A stretch of DNA of 64,000 bases, taken from assembly GCA_964539305.1 (NCBI GenBank), contig CAZIIM010000003.1, positions 27,080 to 91,079 on the forward strand, in the 5' to 3' direction. The notes under the pieces were generated by a model. That model saw only the letters and a list, made by a program, of their open reading frames with translations. It had not been told where the DNA came from and ran no database searches. How positions within the stretch are numbered: position 1 is the first letter of the stretch; every line of letters starts with the position of its first letter. The translations under genes were made by a program, and so were the position numbers. Source of the DNA: CAZNUM01 sp964539305 (GTDB lineage: Bacteria; Fidelibacterota; Marinisomatia; Marinisomatales; TCS55). Below, piece after piece: positions 34,350 to 42,148 of the stretch.

Positions 34350-36140
34350 ATGGCCATTGAATACCTGGATGGCATTCGCCTCTACCGCTCGATTACGGCT
34401 GGGCTGAAACGGGTCGTTTCCCGCCAGGATTATTTGAATCATATTAACGTCTATCCCGTGCCTGACAGCGATACGGGCACCAACATGGCCTACACGCTTC
34501 TGGCCATTGAGGAGGGCATCCAGGACCGAATCCATTCCCACATTCACTGTATGAGTATGGCCATTGCCGACAGTGCTCTGGATGGCGCCCGGGGAAATTC
34601 CGGTGCAATCCTAGCCCAGTTTTTTGTGGGTTTTGCCGATGCCCTTCAGGATTTACCGGCGATCGACACCCGCCAGTTTGCCCAGGCGGTAAAAACGGCC
34701 AAGGATTATGCCTACGAAGCCCTGGTTCATCCCCAGGAGGGGACCATTCTCACGGTCATGTCCGACTGGGCTGAAATCCTTCAATCCCTGAGTAATAAAG
34801 TGGATGACTTCCGTTCCCTGACACTCACCGCCCTGGAACAGGCGCGAACTTCCCTGGCCGAAACCCCCCGGAAACTGGAAATCCTGGCCAAGGCGGGCGT
34901 GGTTGACGCCGGCGCCCAGGGATTTGTGGATATGCTGGAAGGGATTCAGGATTATATTAACGATGGCACCCTGACTCCCGCCTCCATCGCCCGGCACCGG
35001 GAGCAGGAAAAGAAATCGGCGGGCACAAACGACCGGTATCGTTTCTGTACCGAATGCATGATTACAGGACCTGCCATCCCCCGCCGCGCTCTCCAGGAAC
35101 GATTAATTACACACGGTGGCAGTCTCGTTCTGGCGGGCACGAAGACAAAAGTCAAGGTTCACATCCACACCAATGATCCCAAGGGCATTTTTGCCCTGTG
35201 CCGGGAGTTTGGGCATGTGACGGGAGAAAAGGCGGACGATATGCGCCAGCAACAGCGGGATGCCCGTCAGGAGGACGGTTCCATCGCCGTTATTGTGGAT
35301 TCAGGTTGCGATCTTCCGGAAGAGATTCTGGAATCACTCAATATTCATGTTATTCCTGTCCGTTTGAATTTCGGGGATGCCCATTACGTGGATAAAGTCA
35401 CCTTGACGATTGATGAATTCTGGGAGGAGCTGGCTACCAATCCCATTCATCCCAAAACCTCCCAACCGACACCGGGGGATTTCAGGCGACAATACCAATT
35501 TCTTTCCACCCATTACCAGTCAGCCGTCTCCCTTCATTTACCGGCAAACCTGAGTGGAACCATGCAATCGGCCCTGGCAGCCGCCCGGAATCTGAATGAT
35601 TTTCCCATTCAGGTTCTGGATTCCAAAAACGGTTCCATCGGTATGGGTCTGATTGCCATGCGGGCTGCGGAAGCAATCCGGGCGGGAAAGGATTTCGAAA
35701 CGGTTATCAGGATCACCCGTCAGGCCATTGCCAACACCACGATTTACATCGGGCTGGATACACTGGAGTACGTGGTAAAAGGTGGACGGGTTGCCCCTTC
35801 CAAACGGAAAATTGCCGATTTTCTACACATTAATCCCATCCTGACTTTTTCAGAGGGAGGGGTTACGACCCTGGCCAAAACCTTCGGAAGGAAGCGGAAG
35901 GTTCAAAAATTCAAATCCTTTGTGGAAAGCCGGTTCCCCAAGGACCGACCTTTCCGGGTAGGGCTGGCCCACACCCTGGTGGAACCTCTGGCCCGGCAGT
36001 GGGAGACGGAATTGGTTGAACAACTGGGACGGGAGAGAGTAATTTTCACGGAGGTCAGTCCGGCTCTCGGTGTCCATGCCGGTCCCGGCGCTCTGGTGGC
36101 TGCCCTTCAAATACTTGAGGATGATCTTTCCAATGAATGA
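34350..36140 (+). CDS. Fused fatty acid kinase: DAK2/FakA domains with C-terminal DegV/FakB
   Basis: 596 residues with two activities usually on separate proteins. Residues 1-205 form a DhaL/DAK2 ATP domain (DSDTGTN at 39-45 with metal Asps D39 and D41; 'DGARGNSGAILAQFF' near 78). Residues 228-300 match the FakA middle domain ('RFCTECM', 'KVKVHIHTNDP' with H271 and H273, equivalent to its zinc-binding region). Residues 311-596 are a full DegV fold ('VIVDSGCDLPEE', 'SLHLPANLSGTMQSA', 'LDTLEYVVKGGR', 'HAGPGALV'), the FakB fatty-acid carrier. FakA phosphorylates the fatty acid bound to FakB. PlsY, which consumes acyl-phosphate, is encoded next with a 8-bp overlap, supporting the assignment. Confidence 0.87.
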   Translation: MAIEYLDGIRLYRSITAGLKRVVSRQDYLNHINVYPVPDSDTGTNMAYTLLAIEEGIQDRIHSHIHCMSMAIADSALDGARGNSGAILAQFFVGFADALQDLPAIDTRQFAQAVKTAKDYAYEALVHPQEGTILTVMSDWAEILQSLSNKVDDFRSLTLTALEQARTSLAETPRKLEILAKAGVVDAGAQGFVDMLEGIQDYINDGTLTPASIARHREQEKKSAGTNDRYRFCTECMITGPAIPRRALQERLITHGGSLVLAGTKTKVKVHIHTNDPKGIFALCREFGHVTGEKADDMRQQQRDARQEDGSIAVIVDSGCDLPEEILESLNIHVIPVRLNFGDAHYVDKVTLTIDEFWEELATNPIHPKTSQPTPGDFRRQYQFLSTHYQSAVSLHLPANLSGTMQSALAAARNLNDFPIQVLDSKNGSIGMGLIAMRAAEAIRAGKDFETVIRITRQAIANTTIYIGLDTLEYVVKGGRVAPSKRKIADFLHINPILTFSEGGVTTLAKTFGRKRKVQKFKSFVESRFPKDRPFRVGLAHTLVEPLARQWETELVEQLGRERVIFTEVSPALGVHAGPGALVAALQILEDDLSNE

Positions 36141-36819
36141 ATATTTACAACTGATTCTGCTGTTAGTTCTGAGTTACCTGGCCGGTTCCGTACCCACCAG
36201 TATTATCGTCGGAAAACTGACCCAGGGGATTGACATCCGGGACTACGGCAGCGGCAATGCGGGGGGAACCAATACTTTCCGGGTGCTGGGCTGGAAACCG
36301 GCCCTGGTGGTGGCCGTGGTGGATATTTTCAAGGGCTGGCTGGCAGCCGGCTGGTTTGCCACCCACCTGTTTCAGGGCCAGCCTATTCAGGATACGGGAG
36401 TGATTCAAATCCTGTGCGGCTTTGCAGCTGTACTGGGGCACACTTACACCATTTTTGCCGGATTCAAGGGCGGCAAGGGCGTCGGTACCCTGGCGGGGAT
36501 GCTGATTGCCCTCTTCCCACTGGCCCTGCCCCTGTGTCTGCTGGTGTTTGTCCTCACATTGATGTTGACAGGCTACGTTTCACTCAGCTCCATTCTGGCC
36601 TCCGTCTCCCTGCCCCTATTCCTCTTTTTACTCCCTCCCCTGACGGGTGTGGCTCCCGCCTCCCTCTCCCTCATGATCTTCAGTCTGCTCATCCCCTGGT
36701 TTATCATTTACACCCACCGCAGCAATATTGTCCGGCTCCGGGCCGGGGAGGAAAATCGCTTTGAAAAAGCCATGGTCCTCCGGCGGAAAAAGCCCAAACC
36801 GTCTCAGGGGAAAGACTGA
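36133..36819 (+). CDS. plsY: Acyl-phosphate:glycerol-3-phosphate acyltransferase PlsY
   Basis: 228 residues, five or more membrane helices. The start is the ATG at 36133 inside the previous gene's final codons. Motif 1 'DIRDYGSGNAGGTNTFRVLG' (GSGN.G.TN), motif 2 'GHTYTIFAGFKGGKGVGT' (glycerol-3-phosphate binding; the usual Pro in GH..P is Thr here) and motif 3 near 'SNIVRLRAGEENRF' are present. It transfers acyl chains from acyl-phosphate to glycerol 3-phosphate, the first step of phospholipid synthesis. Overlap with the FakA-FakB fusion suggests that exogenous or recycled fatty acids are channelled straight into lipid. It overlaps the lipoprotein gene on the other strand by 16 bp. Confidence 0.92.
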   Translation: MNEYLQLILLLVLSYLAGSVPTSIIVGKLTQGIDIRDYGSGNAGGTNTFRVLGWKPALVVAVVDIFKGWLAAGWFATHLFQGQPIQDTGVIQILCGFAAVLGHTYTIFAGFKGGKGVGTLAGMLIALFPLALPLCLLVFVLTLMLTGYVSLSSILASVSLPLFLFLLPPLTGVAPASLSLMIFSLLIPWFIIYTHRSNIVRLRAGEENRFEKAMVLRRKKPKPSQGKD

Positions 36820-37241
36820 AAACAGGCTGAAAAAGGGTATTCCACCACCGTGGAGTCCCCGCAGTTTCGGAAGGCCACGGCCGGACGGTTCGCCAAACTG
36901 ACAACCGTATCGGCCTGGACGAACTTTATGATGACCCCATCTTCGTAATGGAAACGACCGTGGACAAAAATACTGTCCAGTCCAATTTCAATCGGAAAGG
37001 TGAATATCCGGCTTTCACCGGTGGGAATTTTTGGACGATTGGATCCTTCATACTGCCAAAGCCAGTTGTCTGATTCCAGCCGGAAATTGATTTCCACATA
37101 CCCCTGGTAATTATCCCGGCCATAGGACTGGTACCCGTTATGAATCAGGATGGACCGTTCCACATATTTCTGTTTCACACAGCCGGTGAAGATCAGCAGT
37201 ACCAGGGTCAACCAGACACAATATTTCAGCTTCAATGGCAT
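36804..37241 (-). CDS. Lipoprotein of unknown function
   Basis: 145 residues with signal peptide and lipobox 'LIFTGC' (Cys at 21). The mature protein is short and beta-rich: 'GYVEINFRLESDNWLWQYEGSNRPKIPTGESRIFTFPIEIG', then 'RFHYEDGVIIKF'. It ends 'YPFSACFQSFP'. The start follows the TolB-like gene's stop by one base, so the two are cotranscribed. It is the final gene of a minus-strand group of envelope proteins starting at 40410. Nothing in it points to a known domain. Confidence 0.7.
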   Translation of the reverse strand: MPLKLKYCVWLTLVLLIFTGCVKQKYVERSILIHNGYQSYGRDNYQGYVEINFRLESDNWLWQYEGSNRPKIPTGESRIFTFPIEIGLDSIFVHGRFHYEDGVIIKFVQADTVVSLANRPAVAFRNCGDSTVVEYPFSACFQSFP

Positions 37242-37242
37242 T

Positions 37243-38271
37243 TCAGAGGGTTGGCCTCACGGAGGGAAAGCGATCCGGACCGGTGGTATCGGTAATCCGG
37301 CGGAATTCACCTGTTTTCAGATAAAGGGTGTACACGGCCGAAGGGCTGTCACCAATCCCGGCGGAAAAAACCAATACTTCACCATCCGGTGAAAGGCTCA
37401 GATCCAATGCTTTGGCAAAGTCAAAGATCCGTTCCGAAGTGGAATGCTTTTCAGTCGAAGCCTGGTAGATATCCCCATTGGTGATGTTGTAAAAATAAAT
37501 TTTGGTACCATCAGGGGACCAGACAGGGCTGTATTCATCTGAATTGGGCGTATCCAGGGAAAACAGGGTGCCCGTTTCCAAATCCAGGATATAGACATGT
37601 TCATCAGTCGCGTTCCGGTGGGAGGTGAAGGCCAGACGATTTCCATCGGGTGACCAGGTCGGTTCCAGATCCACCCGGGGGTCATTGGTCAGGCGGGTCT
37701 GGTGACTTCCGTCCGAATCCATGACGTAAATTTCCCCGTTCCCATCCCGGTGGCTGACGAAGGCGATCCGAGTCCCATCGGGAGACCAGGCAGGAGCAAT
37801 ATCCGCTGCCGGGTGATTTGTCAGTCGCACCCTTTCATTTGTAACCAGATCCAGGATAAAGATGTCCCCCAGTCCGGCAGAATCACGCCTGAAAACAATT
37901 TGGCTGCCGTCCGGGGACCAGTCCGGTTCTGTACAGGGATAGGACCCCGTTGTCAGCTGTCGGACCGTATCCGTTGCAAATTCGTACAGGAAAAGGTGCC
38001 ACCGCCCCTCCCGGTTGGAGACAAACACCACACTCTGGCCATCCGGAGACCAGCGGGGATGCTCGTCCCGGCCCGGGTCCGTTGTAAGCTGCCGGAGATG
38101 ACTGCCGTCGGAATCGATCAGGAAAAGATCGGCGGCCTGGCCTTGGGTCTGGGAAGAAAAAACAATTTGGAACGAGGGAAATGCCGAATCTTCGGACTGA
38201 TCCTGACAACCGGTGAAAACCAGACCCAGGATTAAAATACACGCTTGAATTAAGCAAGAAGGCACTTTCAT
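37243..38271 (-). CDS. TolB-like beta-propeller lipoprotein (WD40-like PD40 repeats)
   Basis: 342 residues: signal peptide, lipobox 'VFTGC' (Cys 22), then a propeller of six or more PD40 units, each with a WSPDG core: 'HPRWSPDGQSVVFVSNREG', 'EPDWSPDGSQIVF', 'APAWSPDGTRIAFVSHRDG', 'EPTWSPDGNRLAFTSHR', 'SPVWSPDGTKIYFY', 'LSLSPDGEVLVFS'. The repeats resemble the C-terminal propeller of TolB. True TolB has an N-terminal domain that binds TolA/Pal; it is missing. A surface or periplasmic binding role is inferred. It lies between the Omp85-like gene and a small lipoprotein on the same strand. Confidence 0.84.
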   Translation of the reverse strand: MKVPSCLIQACILILGLVFTGCQDQSEDSAFPSFQIVFSSQTQGQAADLFLIDSDGSHLRQLTTDPGRDEHPRWSPDGQSVVFVSNREGRWHLFLYEFATDTVRQLTTGSYPCTEPDWSPDGSQIVFRRDSAGLGDIFILDLVTNERVRLTNHPAADIAPAWSPDGTRIAFVSHRDGNGEIYVMDSDGSHQTRLTNDPRVDLEPTWSPDGNRLAFTSHRNATDEHVYILDLETGTLFSLDTPNSDEYSPVWSPDGTKIYFYNITNGDIYQASTEKHSTSERIFDFAKALDLSLSPDGEVLVFSAGIGDSPSAVYTLYLKTGEFRRITDTTGPDRFPSVRPTL

Positions 38272-38312
38272 TTCCCCTTCCCTTAAAATTAGCGGGAATT
38301 CACAATGAAAGG

Positions 38313-39584
38313 CTAGAATTTCTGCTGAAAGGCAAAATGGAAGGAACGGTCCACCTGCCGGCCCTTCCGGAAGCCCCAGCCGTAATCCAGCCGGATGAGA
38401 TCAAAGAAGGGGTAAGGAATCTGAATGGAAATGCCTGTCCCCAGAATGGGGGATTGTCGAAACAGGCGATTAGATTCGTAGGTGGCCAGTCCTGCGTCCA
38501 GGAACCAGGCCAGGGTAAGGCCGAATTCGGTCTTGAAACGGGTCACATGCCGGGGAATCAGGGTCTGGCGCAACTCCACTGACCCAGTTAGGTAATGATG
38601 CCCGAATCGGTAGGCCTGGGACCCGTTGGCAAACAGGGCCTGATCCGGGAAGGACCATCCACGAACCGAGAAGGAACCACCAATGGATTCCTGCCAGATG
38701 GGATCCTTGTCTCCCACGGTAAACCGGGACGCCAGATTCAAGGCAATGATCAGGTGTTTTTTCTGGAGATCCCCCTGCACCAGCCTGAAATAGCTGTAAG
38801 ACTGACGCCAGAACAGGGTGGCTGGACGGTTGCCATCCAAGTCCAGAATGCTGTAGAAGGACTGGACGATATGAATTCCACGGGTCGGTTCAATGTAAAT
38901 ATCCCGCGTATCGAACTGGAAACTGCCCTGGGGGGCAAAATAGCGGTACACCAATGTCACCGAATCATTCACAAAGTCCTTCTCCTCCAGCTCAAATCCC
39001 AGACTCGCTTTCCGGGTGTAGCCGAAATAAAGGCCCACGTTACTTTCGAAAGAATTGGTTTGGATTTCATAGGGCAGGAAAGGATGATTTTCCACGTTCC
39101 GGCCTGTTTCAATATTTAAGGAAAGGTGATCTCCCATAATCCAGGGATCGGTGAAATTCAGACCATAGTTCCGGCGTCCCCCGAAGGTGGCTCCCCCCAT
39201 GAGGGTCTCGTCCCGCCCGCGGAAATTTTTCCAGATCAGTCCCACCACCAGGGACCAGCCCGTATCCTCATCGTACACTGGCATGGGTCCACCAATAAAC
39301 CGGGGGGATTCCACCACCTCGTATTCCAGAATCACCGAATCACTGGCCACGGGGATGGCTCGCCAGTACACATCGGCAAAGATACCCAGGTTCAGCAGCC
39401 GGTTCCGGTCTTCCAGAGCAAGGGCACTGTCCAGGGGCGCATTCAGCGGATGCTGAACTTCCCGCTGTAAAATGTAAGGCTTGGTCACCTTTACACCTTT
39501 GAAAGTGACCTGGGATACAACCGGTGCCTGGGCCTGAACCAGGCTCAACCATAACAGCACCAGTCCGGTCCGGCGAAGGGTCAT
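38313..39584 (-). CDS. Omp85-family outer membrane protein with POTRA domain
   Basis: 423 residues: signal peptide (cleaved after VQAQA), one POTRA-like domain ('VVSQVTFKGVKVTKPYILQREVQHPLNAPLDSALALEDRNRLLNLGIFADVYWRAI') and a C-terminal barrel of about 320 residues. The barrel shows 'GGRRNYGLNFTDPWIMGDHLSL', 'QGSFQFDTRDIYIEPTRGIHI' and the Omp85 motif-like 'SIGGSFSVRGW' (usual lGG...vRGy). It ends 'FAFQQKF' with terminal Phe, the BAM signal. It is shorter than BamA (800 residues, five POTRAs) and resembles TamA-like or FtsX-type surface antigens with a single POTRA. A role in outer membrane insertion or secretion is inferred. Confidence 0.84.
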   Translation of the reverse strand: MTLRRTGLVLLWLSLVQAQAPVVSQVTFKGVKVTKPYILQREVQHPLNAPLDSALALEDRNRLLNLGIFADVYWRAIPVASDSVILEYEVVESPRFIGGPMPVYDEDTGWSLVVGLIWKNFRGRDETLMGGATFGGRRNYGLNFTDPWIMGDHLSLNIETGRNVENHPFLPYEIQTNSFESNVGLYFGYTRKASLGFELEEKDFVNDSVTLVYRYFAPQGSFQFDTRDIYIEPTRGIHIVQSFYSILDLDGNRPATLFWRQSYSYFRLVQGDLQKKHLIIALNLASRFTVGDKDPIWQESIGGSFSVRGWSFPDQALFANGSQAYRFGHHYLTGSVELRQTLIPRHVTRFKTEFGLTLAWFLDAGLATYESNRLFRQSPILGTGISIQIPYPFFDLIRLDYGWGFRKGRQVDRSFHFAFQQKF

Positions 39585-39618
39585 GAATGTACGCGCGGGA
39601 TTAAGAACGTTTCAGATC

Positions 39619-40410
39619 CTAGAGATCAATGCCTTGGAGAAGTTGTTTTTTCTGATACTCAATTCCTTCTTCAGAATACATCTCTTCAATGGCCTGCTGC
39701 ATCTGTTTCTCCACTTTCTTGCTGTGGAGCTGAACCTGGATGTGCAGATCGTCAATCACCCGGACCTTCATTTCAGTCTTGGAATCGGAATAATGGTGGT
39801 ACACCCCGTCAAATTCCTTGGGGGTGCCGTACTCCATGAGGATTTTGTATTTCAGGACATCATCCGCCGTCAGTTGGGGAAAGCCGGTTGGTTTTAGTTC
39901 CGTCGTACGTATGACGTCTTCCAGAATGTAGTGAGAGGGCTCATGGTTGGAAGGGCTGTAGATATAATTCACATTCACAAATTTCAGTTCGATGGTTTCA
40001 ATGGTCAGGCGGGTAATGACCTGGTAAACCACTTTGGCCCGTTTGATGCCCAAGCGGACTCCAATGGGAAGGGTTTGGATATCATCCCAGTACTCCACCG
40101 ATTGGGCAGAATCGGGGACGGTGGAAAGGACGGTGGGCAGACTCATGCCCCACTTGGCGATGGGTTGCCGGTCCAGGATCCAACCGGTGGGAAGGGACTT
40201 CAACTGAACACGGGATGGAGTCGTGTCTTTAGTGGGACTATCTGAAGCGGTCGGTTCTGTGAAAACGGGCTCCGGCGCCACTGATGGCGGGGCGGTGCAG
40301 GCCACCAATCCCGCCAGTAGAACGCCAGAGAGCAAACGCAACCGGCCTCCAGCCCCCGTCTTATTGAGGCTTACGAATTTCGGTATCGGTAAAAGATGTT
40401 TTCTGTCCAT
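39619..40410 (-). CDS. Lipoprotein of unknown function
   Basis: 263 residues. A basic N-region of about 25 residues is followed by a hydrophobic stretch and lipobox 'GLVAC' (Cys 38). The mature N-terminus is a Pro/Thr/Ser-rich linker ('SVAPEPVFTEPTASDSPTK'), then a folded part with 'VVYQVITRLTIETIELKFVNVNYIYSPSNHEPSHYILEDVI' and a charged C-terminal helix 'QMQQAIEEMYSEEGIEYQKKQ' of coiled-coil character. It precedes the Omp85-like gene by 34 bp on the same strand and could be its partner lipoprotein, as lipoproteins accompany BamA. No known domain is recognised. Confidence 0.68.
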   Translation of the reverse strand: MDRKHLLPIPKFVSLNKTGAGGRLRLLSGVLLAGLVACTAPPSVAPEPVFTEPTASDSPTKDTTPSRVQLKSLPTGWILDRQPIAKWGMSLPTVLSTVPDSAQSVEYWDDIQTLPIGVRLGIKRAKVVYQVITRLTIETIELKFVNVNYIYSPSNHEPSHYILEDVIRTTELKPTGFPQLTADDVLKYKILMEYGTPKEFDGVYHHYSDSKTEMKVRVIDDLHIQVQLHSKKVEKQMQQAIEEMYSEEGIEYQKKQLLQGIDL

Positions 40411-40519
40411 GGGTCTTTTTTACTCCAGAAGAGGATAATTACGAAAGGGAAAGCTACATAATCCCGTGGAAAAGTAGAATCAGGAAATCCACGAGTGGGG
40501 AAAGGGATTCAGGGCAATA

Positions 40520-40551
40520 AAAAAGCCCTCGCCGTTTGGGGAGGGCTTTTT
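40520..40551 (-). terminator. Intrinsic terminator after the tandem-repeat small protein gene
   Basis: An 11-bp stem (AAAAAGCCCTC / GAGGGCTTTTT) with a 10-base loop. It lies 20 bp after the stop codon at 40571 on the minus strand. The T-run is present on both strands, so it can also stop transcription from the left. Confidence 0.9.
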
Positions 40552-40570
40552 CAGCGAAATGAAATGGTGG

Positions 40571-40798
40571 TTATTTACGACCCCGGGCCATTTTCGCACG
40601 GGCGACATTGCCACTTTTATCGATAAAATAAAGATAGCCCTGTTCGCGCTGTACACCAGCATCAGCCACTTTTTCAGCATTCCCGCCGCCCTTACCGGCA
40701 CGAGCCATTTTGGAACGCCAGACATTGCCATCTTTGCCGAGGTAGTAAAGATAACCTGATTCTTTTCTTACGCCTGTTGATTTCACAACTTCAGCCAT
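40571..40798 (-). CDS. Small protein of two tandem GYLYF-type repeats
   Basis: 75 residues, basic, with no signal peptide or membrane segment. It consists of two copies of a roughly 35-residue unit spaced 39 residues apart: 'GYLYYLGKDGNVWRSKMAR' at 15-33 and 'GYLYFIDKSGNVARAKMAR' at 54-72, each preceded by a 'VVKSTGVRKES' / 'VADAGVQREQ' lead-in. Each unit looks like a beta-hairpin with a basic tail (KMARxxK). AAAGGAGGT sits 5 bases before the ATG, an almost perfect Shine-Dalgarno. With its own promoter and terminator this looks like an abundant, monocistronic protein. A nucleic-acid or ribosome-associated role is conceivable from the basic charge, but nothing proves it. Confidence 0.85.
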   Translation of the reverse strand: MAEVVKSTGVRKESGYLYYLGKDGNVWRSKMARAGKGGGNAEKVADAGVQREQGYLYFIDKSGNVARAKMARGRK

Positions 40799-40853
40799 TA
40801 AAGACCTCCTTTGTATGTGGTTAGGATAATTTAGATTTATTCTTTCGACGAGA

Positions 40854-40883
40854 AGTGTACATTCCTTCCTCGGTAAGAGTCAA
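40854..40883 (-). promoter_or_regulatory. Candidate promoter of the tandem-repeat small protein
   Basis: On the minus strand TTGACT (40883-40878) and TACACT (40859-40854) are separated by 18 bases, a fair match to a vegetative promoter. Transcription would begin about 45-50 bases before the start codon, and the leader carries the strong AAAGGAGGT site. Confidence 0.55.
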
Positions 40884-40982
40884 GATTTTTCTCGACGAGC
40901 CCCCGACGAGAAAAAATCCCCTTTTTCCCCTGATTTCCATTGGACTGGAGCTGTAATTTCCCGGCACTGTTTCAACACCTTC

Positions 40983-41051
40983 TGCCCCGGTAGCTTCCCG
41001 CCCCCGACACAATGTGCCGTGTGCGGGACAGGCAGCTTGCTTCGCTACCGG
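40983..41051. repeat. Nested stem-loop with a copy of the tRNA-Arg 5' end
   Basis: TGCCCCGGTAGCT at 40983-40995 is repeated exactly at 41076-41088, where it forms the 5' acceptor strand of the tRNA. Its core CCGGTAGC (40987-40994) is also present inverted as GCTACCGG (41044-41051), closing a 65-base hairpin. Inside it CCCGACAC and GTGTGCGGG form a second stem around an AATGTGCC loop. The element lies 25 bp before the tRNA. It may be a tRNA fragment, an RNA structure in the leader or an integration scar. Confidence 0.6.
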
Positions 41052-41076
41052 TTCAATATTGTTACTATTTGATAAT

Positions 41077-41150
<74 letters not shown>

Positions 41151-41289
41151 CTAAATCGTGAGTTCCCTGCCCGACTGACTGTGTCAACGGTCAGGCGGGG
41201 AATCTCGCCCGGGGGACACTCCAGATATTTCTTACGTCACGCAGATAATGACTGACTAGAGAATAGGGGAAAAAAGTTAATAGAATCGC

Positions 41290-41967
41290 TTATTTGTACT
41301 TGGTTATGTAATTATCAATAAGCTCGATCAACTCCCCCGTTTTTTCTTCAGCATAATTAATTTTATCCGCCAGAACGGAATGGTACACCTGATAGGTTCG
41401 GATAATATTGTATATCTCCGGTGAATTCAGATCAGAGGAATTAATAAAAGAGGGATCGCGGCCAGCCCGATGATCATTATAATAGGGTATTAGTTTGTTC
41501 GACTTATAATTATCGAGGCGGGTGAACACACGTTCAGTCTCGGGGAACCAGCGTGAATAAAGCGTGGATAATTGATTCTTTAATTGTACGTCTCGAATCA
41601 ACCGGAGACCGCTGCTGGCTTTGGTGGTTTCCCAGGCACTGGAATAGACCTTGACGGAATTACTCGCCATGATGATATCTCTATATTTAATGGCGGCAGC
41701 CAGGGAGGAATCCTCCCATTGCTGTAACCGATAAAAGTCCTCAAATAAGCCCGTTAATTCCTTGAAATAATTTTCCCACGAATGAAACAGATCCAGATTT
41801 AAGGTCAGTTCATCCTGGATATTATCCAGGAATTCAATTTCGTATTTATGATCCCTTCTCTTTTCTGCCCAGTCGTCAACCATGAAGGCGATGGTCACCC
41901 CGAAAACCACCACCGTCAACTCGGCAATATACCTGCCCAGGGATTTTCTTATGGTGGGTCCTGGCAT
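41290..41967 (-). CDS. DUF6090-like membrane protein
   Basis: 225 residues from the ATG at 41967, preferred over one four codons earlier because AGGAG lies 4 bases upstream. One N-terminal membrane helix ('YIAELTVVVFGVTIAFMVDDWAEKRRD') is followed by a mostly helical soluble domain: 'YEIEFLDNIQDELTLNLDLFHSWENYFKELTGLFEDF' and a C-terminal helix 'YAEEKTGELIELIDNYITKYK'. This arrangement (E-x3-V-V-hGVhIAh-hD-W-x-E-x-R) is that of DUF6090, a family common in Bacteroidota. The helices suggest an oligomeric coiled coil outside the membrane. Function is unknown; the gene is isolated between the tRNA and the mer operon. Confidence 0.75.
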   Translation of the reverse strand: MPGPTIRKSLGRYIAELTVVVFGVTIAFMVDDWAEKRRDHKYEIEFLDNIQDELTLNLDLFHSWENYFKELTGLFEDFYRLQQWEDSSLAAAIKYRDIIMASNSVKVYSSAWETTKASSGLRLIRDVQLKNQLSTLYSRWFPETERVFTRLDNYKSNKLIPYYNDHRAGRDPSFINSSDLNSPEIYNIIRTYQVYHSVLADKINYAEEKTGELIELIDNYITKYK

Positions 41968-42148
41968 TGTTCTCCTCATGACCAGTCAGGGACTAGCCCT
42001 GTTCCGGCTGCAGGAACTTACAACGAAACGATTGAAAGTTTCAAAAAGTGGGCTCCCCTACCCTATAAAATTGAGACTAACAGTTAATAACCGGTTTTGC
42101 CCTATTCCCAGAATTTTATTCCAGGTCATGGGATAAATCGGGGCAGTT

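Noticed and set aside
40890..40922. TTTTTCTCG...CGAGAAAAA inverted repeat
   Set aside because: The T-run is 5' and the A-run 3' on both strands, the reverse of an intrinsic terminator; it may be an operator but no evidence supports that.
41160..41205. Hairpin-like sequence after the tRNA
   Set aside because: The arms TTCCCTGCC and GGCGGGGAA pair imperfectly and no T-run follows, so a terminator call is not supported.
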